From the NCBI RefSeq assembly GCF_000220395.1, contig NW_004086441.1:1-64000 (forward strand): a stretch of DNA of 64,000 nt. Direction: 5' to 3'. Under the pieces are notes generated by a model. It did no database searches, was not told the DNA's origin, and saw only the letters and a program-made list of their open reading frames with translations. The stretch is from Ichthyophthirius multifiliis. Its lineage: Eukaryota > Ciliophora > Oligohymenophorea > Hymenostomatida. A program made the translations under genes and the position numbers. Below, piece after piece: positions 61,884 through 64,000 of the stretch. Position 1 is the stretch's first letter. Each line of letters begins with the position of its first letter.

Positions 61884-63082
61884 CTAATTTATTTTAATTA
61901 TTTTATATAAAAAATAATACTTATATATATTTTTATATTTTTTTTTTTAAAAAAAAAATAAAAAAATATAAGCAAATTATTAACTATTTATTATGTTTTT
62001 AAGCATATATGTATATATATTTTATAAATTTTATATATATATAAATGATATTTTTATTAAATAATCTATTTTGTTCATGTATTCTTTTATATATTCGAAG
62101 AAAAGTTGTGTTATTTTATAAATCTGCTTTTTATATTGCTTTTGCAATTTTTTTTTTTTTTTTTATATAAATTATTAATTTATTTCAAAAATATTTTAAT
62201 CTTTATTTTGATTGGATTAAATATTTATATACGGATTTTTTTATAACAATAATATATAAATAATTTAAATATTAAATTAAAAATTTATGGTGAAACAAAT
62301 AAAAGAAGTAAATATTTATTAATATGATTAAATTTAAATAGTCTTTTTAAAAATAAAACATTTTATGTATATGAGGTATAAAATAAAAATAAATAAGCTT
62401 AATTTAAAACATATCTTTTAAAAAAAAAAAAAAATGAATATATTATTATATTTACCTATTTTTAATTTTTAATAAAAAAAGAAATAAGAAAAATAAAAAA
62501 TATTTGTATTTTTTGTTAATAAATTAATTATTATTAAAAAATTATATTATATAATATAAATACTTAATAAAAATGATATAAATGAATAATATTTTAATTG
62601 TTTTTCAATTTTAATTTAATTATTATATTAATTTAATTTTTAGAAAAATCTTTTAATTAAAAAATATAATAATAAAATTTTATATTTTTAAAATATTTTA
62701 TAAAATATATTATTTTTATTTTTAAAAAATTAAAGTATAAATTTAATTAAAATATTGCTTATTTTTAACAGCTAAATTAAGATATTTTGTGTTAAATTTA
62801 AACTATATAAACAAAATTTCATTTTATTATTATTATTTTTTTATTTAAAAATATAGTAAATAAAATAAAGTACTATTTTTATAAAAAAGCATTCTTTTAT
62901 TCATTTATTTAATTTATTTATTTAAAAGGTATTAATTTTGAAGGATAAAAAATAAATATACTTAATTATATATATATAAAGAAAAAAATAAAAATAAAAT
63001 AAAAAATATATATACAAAAATAAAAATAAAAATAAAGAAAAAAATAATATTATTGAATAAAAAAAAGCAAAAATATAAAATA
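61857..63082. other. AT-rich divergent intergenic region
   Basis: About 1.2 kb between the divergent Lys-rich and eL20 genes. It starts with a run of more than 20 T just upstream of the minus-strand start codon (61856). It contains both promoters; no specific element was recognised. Confidence 0.6.
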
Positions 63083-63899
63083 ATGGTTAAGGCTTCTTAA
63101 GACCCAAAAGATCCCACTTTTTAAATGAGAGTATATATAAAAAAAACACACACAAACAAAATAAAATATACTTAATAAATATTTGCAAAATAAAAAATAT
63201 ACAATATTTATTAATCTAATGAAAAAAAAAAGATTAGATAATATGTTGTTTCAGCTGTTAAATTACCTATTTCAAAAGATTAACCTGAAATTCTTTAAAT
63301 GAGAGTTTTCGCAAGAGACGAAGTAACTGCCAAAACTAAATTCTGGTAAAATACCCACCCCCCCCTCCCCTCAAAAAAAAAAAAAATTAATTAATAAAGG
63401 TACAACATGAGAAAATTAAACAAAATTAAAAGATCATAAGGAAGAATTCTTTCAGTAAATGAAATTTTCGAAAAAAATACTAGATAAATTAAAACATACG
63501 GAATCGCTCTTAAATATTAATCCAGAACTGCTATTCATAATATGTACAAAGAATTTAGAGACACCACATTGAATGGAGCTATTTCATAGCTTCGTAAATA
63601 ATATTTATTTATTTTTTTAAAAAATAAAATAATAATATAGATATGGAAATGGCTGGTAATCATAGAGCTAAACCTGATACTATTTAAATTATCAGAACTG
63701 CTACTCTTTTAAAGAAGAGTGATATTAGAAGACCTAAATCACTTGAAATGAGAGTATATTTATATTTGTTATGTATATATATATTATTTTAAATAAGGAT
63801 TCTAAATTAAAATTCCCAGTTATTAAAACTATTCATAGACATTCCGATAAAAAATTCAGAAAAGTTTACAAGGCTGTTAGACCTAATACTTATGTTTGA
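63083..63899 (+). CDS. RPL18A: 60S ribosomal protein L18a (eL20)
   Basis: Five exons join in phase: 63083-63130, 63233-63345, 63400-63593, 63641-63753 and 63798-63899, giving 189 aa. Family blocks in order: RQYVVSAVKLP, MRVFARDEVTAKTKFWY, LNKIKRSQGRILSVNEIFEK, YGIALKYQSRTAIHNMYKEF, EMAGNHRAKPDTIQIIRTAT, IRRPKSLEMR, and SKLKFPVIKTIHRH with RPNTYV at the end. eL20 is an essential large-subunit protein. The density of introns (102, 54, 47 and 44 nt) is typical of ciliate ribosomal protein genes. The second intron (63346-63399) contains a C-rich tract that stands out strongly in this genome. Confidence 0.95.
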
Positions 63900-64000
63900 G
63901 TTAATAAAATAATAATAAGAAAATCTATGTTAAATATAAATAATAAAAGAGAAAATATATATTATTTTTATGTTTTTTTTTTTATTTGTAAGATTTTTCT

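Overview
This window is one end of a macronuclear chromosome of an oligohymenophorean ciliate. It opens with C4A2 (CCCCAA) telomere repeats. The DNA is extremely AT-rich, and every conserved gene is full of in-frame TAA and TAG while ending at TGA. Conserved alignments place Gln at TAA/TAG, and a tRNA with anticodon CUA (39933-40003) reads UAG as Gln. Introns are numerous, GT-AG, AT-rich and mostly 40-60 nt (range 28-193). Tetrahymena and Ichthyophthirius share these traits. The base composition looks more like Ichthyophthirius, but that is inference and the species is not proven. All genes below were read with TAA/TAG = Gln and TGA = stop.

Layout. 1-115: telomere and degenerate telomere-like repeats. 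116-5100: a sparse subtelomere with one membrane RING protein gene and a frameshifted amine-oxidase pseudogene. 5.1-16.3 kb: a vWA protein, a small linker-histone-like protein, a RING-H2 protein, a coiled-coil protein and a VPS10/sortilin receptor (the last two on minus). 18-22 kb: the ciliary protein CFAP57. 24-37 kb: two P4-ATPase lipid flippases flanking a minus-strand Ser/Thr kinase and a RING/vWA-like protein. 37-45 kb: a divergent J-like membrane protein, an ERGIC/Erv46-family protein, tRNA-Gln(CUA), calcineurin A, an EGF-TM-RING protein and a small hypothetical gene. 45-56.5 kb: proline dehydrogenase followed by a decayed tandem copy, a P/U-type cyclin and histone H2B, separated by long empty AT-rich stretches. 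56.5-64 kb: a hybrid histidine kinase, CutA1, a Lys-rich protein and ribosomal protein eL20.

The genes are mostly unrelated housekeeping and signalling functions. Loose themes are membrane traffic (sortilin, two flippases, ERGIC protein), Ca2+/phosphorylation signalling (calcineurin A, Ser/Thr kinase, histidine kinase), ubiquitin-type RING proteins (four genes) and chromatin (H1-like, H2B). I see no operon logic, mobile element or CRISPR array, and nothing that is convincingly a new biological system.

A recurring oddity is that four genes (P4-ATPase tail, H2B, histidine kinase, Lys-rich protein) each break frame at a run of A on the coding strand. In each case one extra A would restore the frame. 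Homopolymer undercalling in the assembly is the simplest explanation. Exon boundaries given here were chosen by reading-frame continuity and protein-family motifs, without transcript data.
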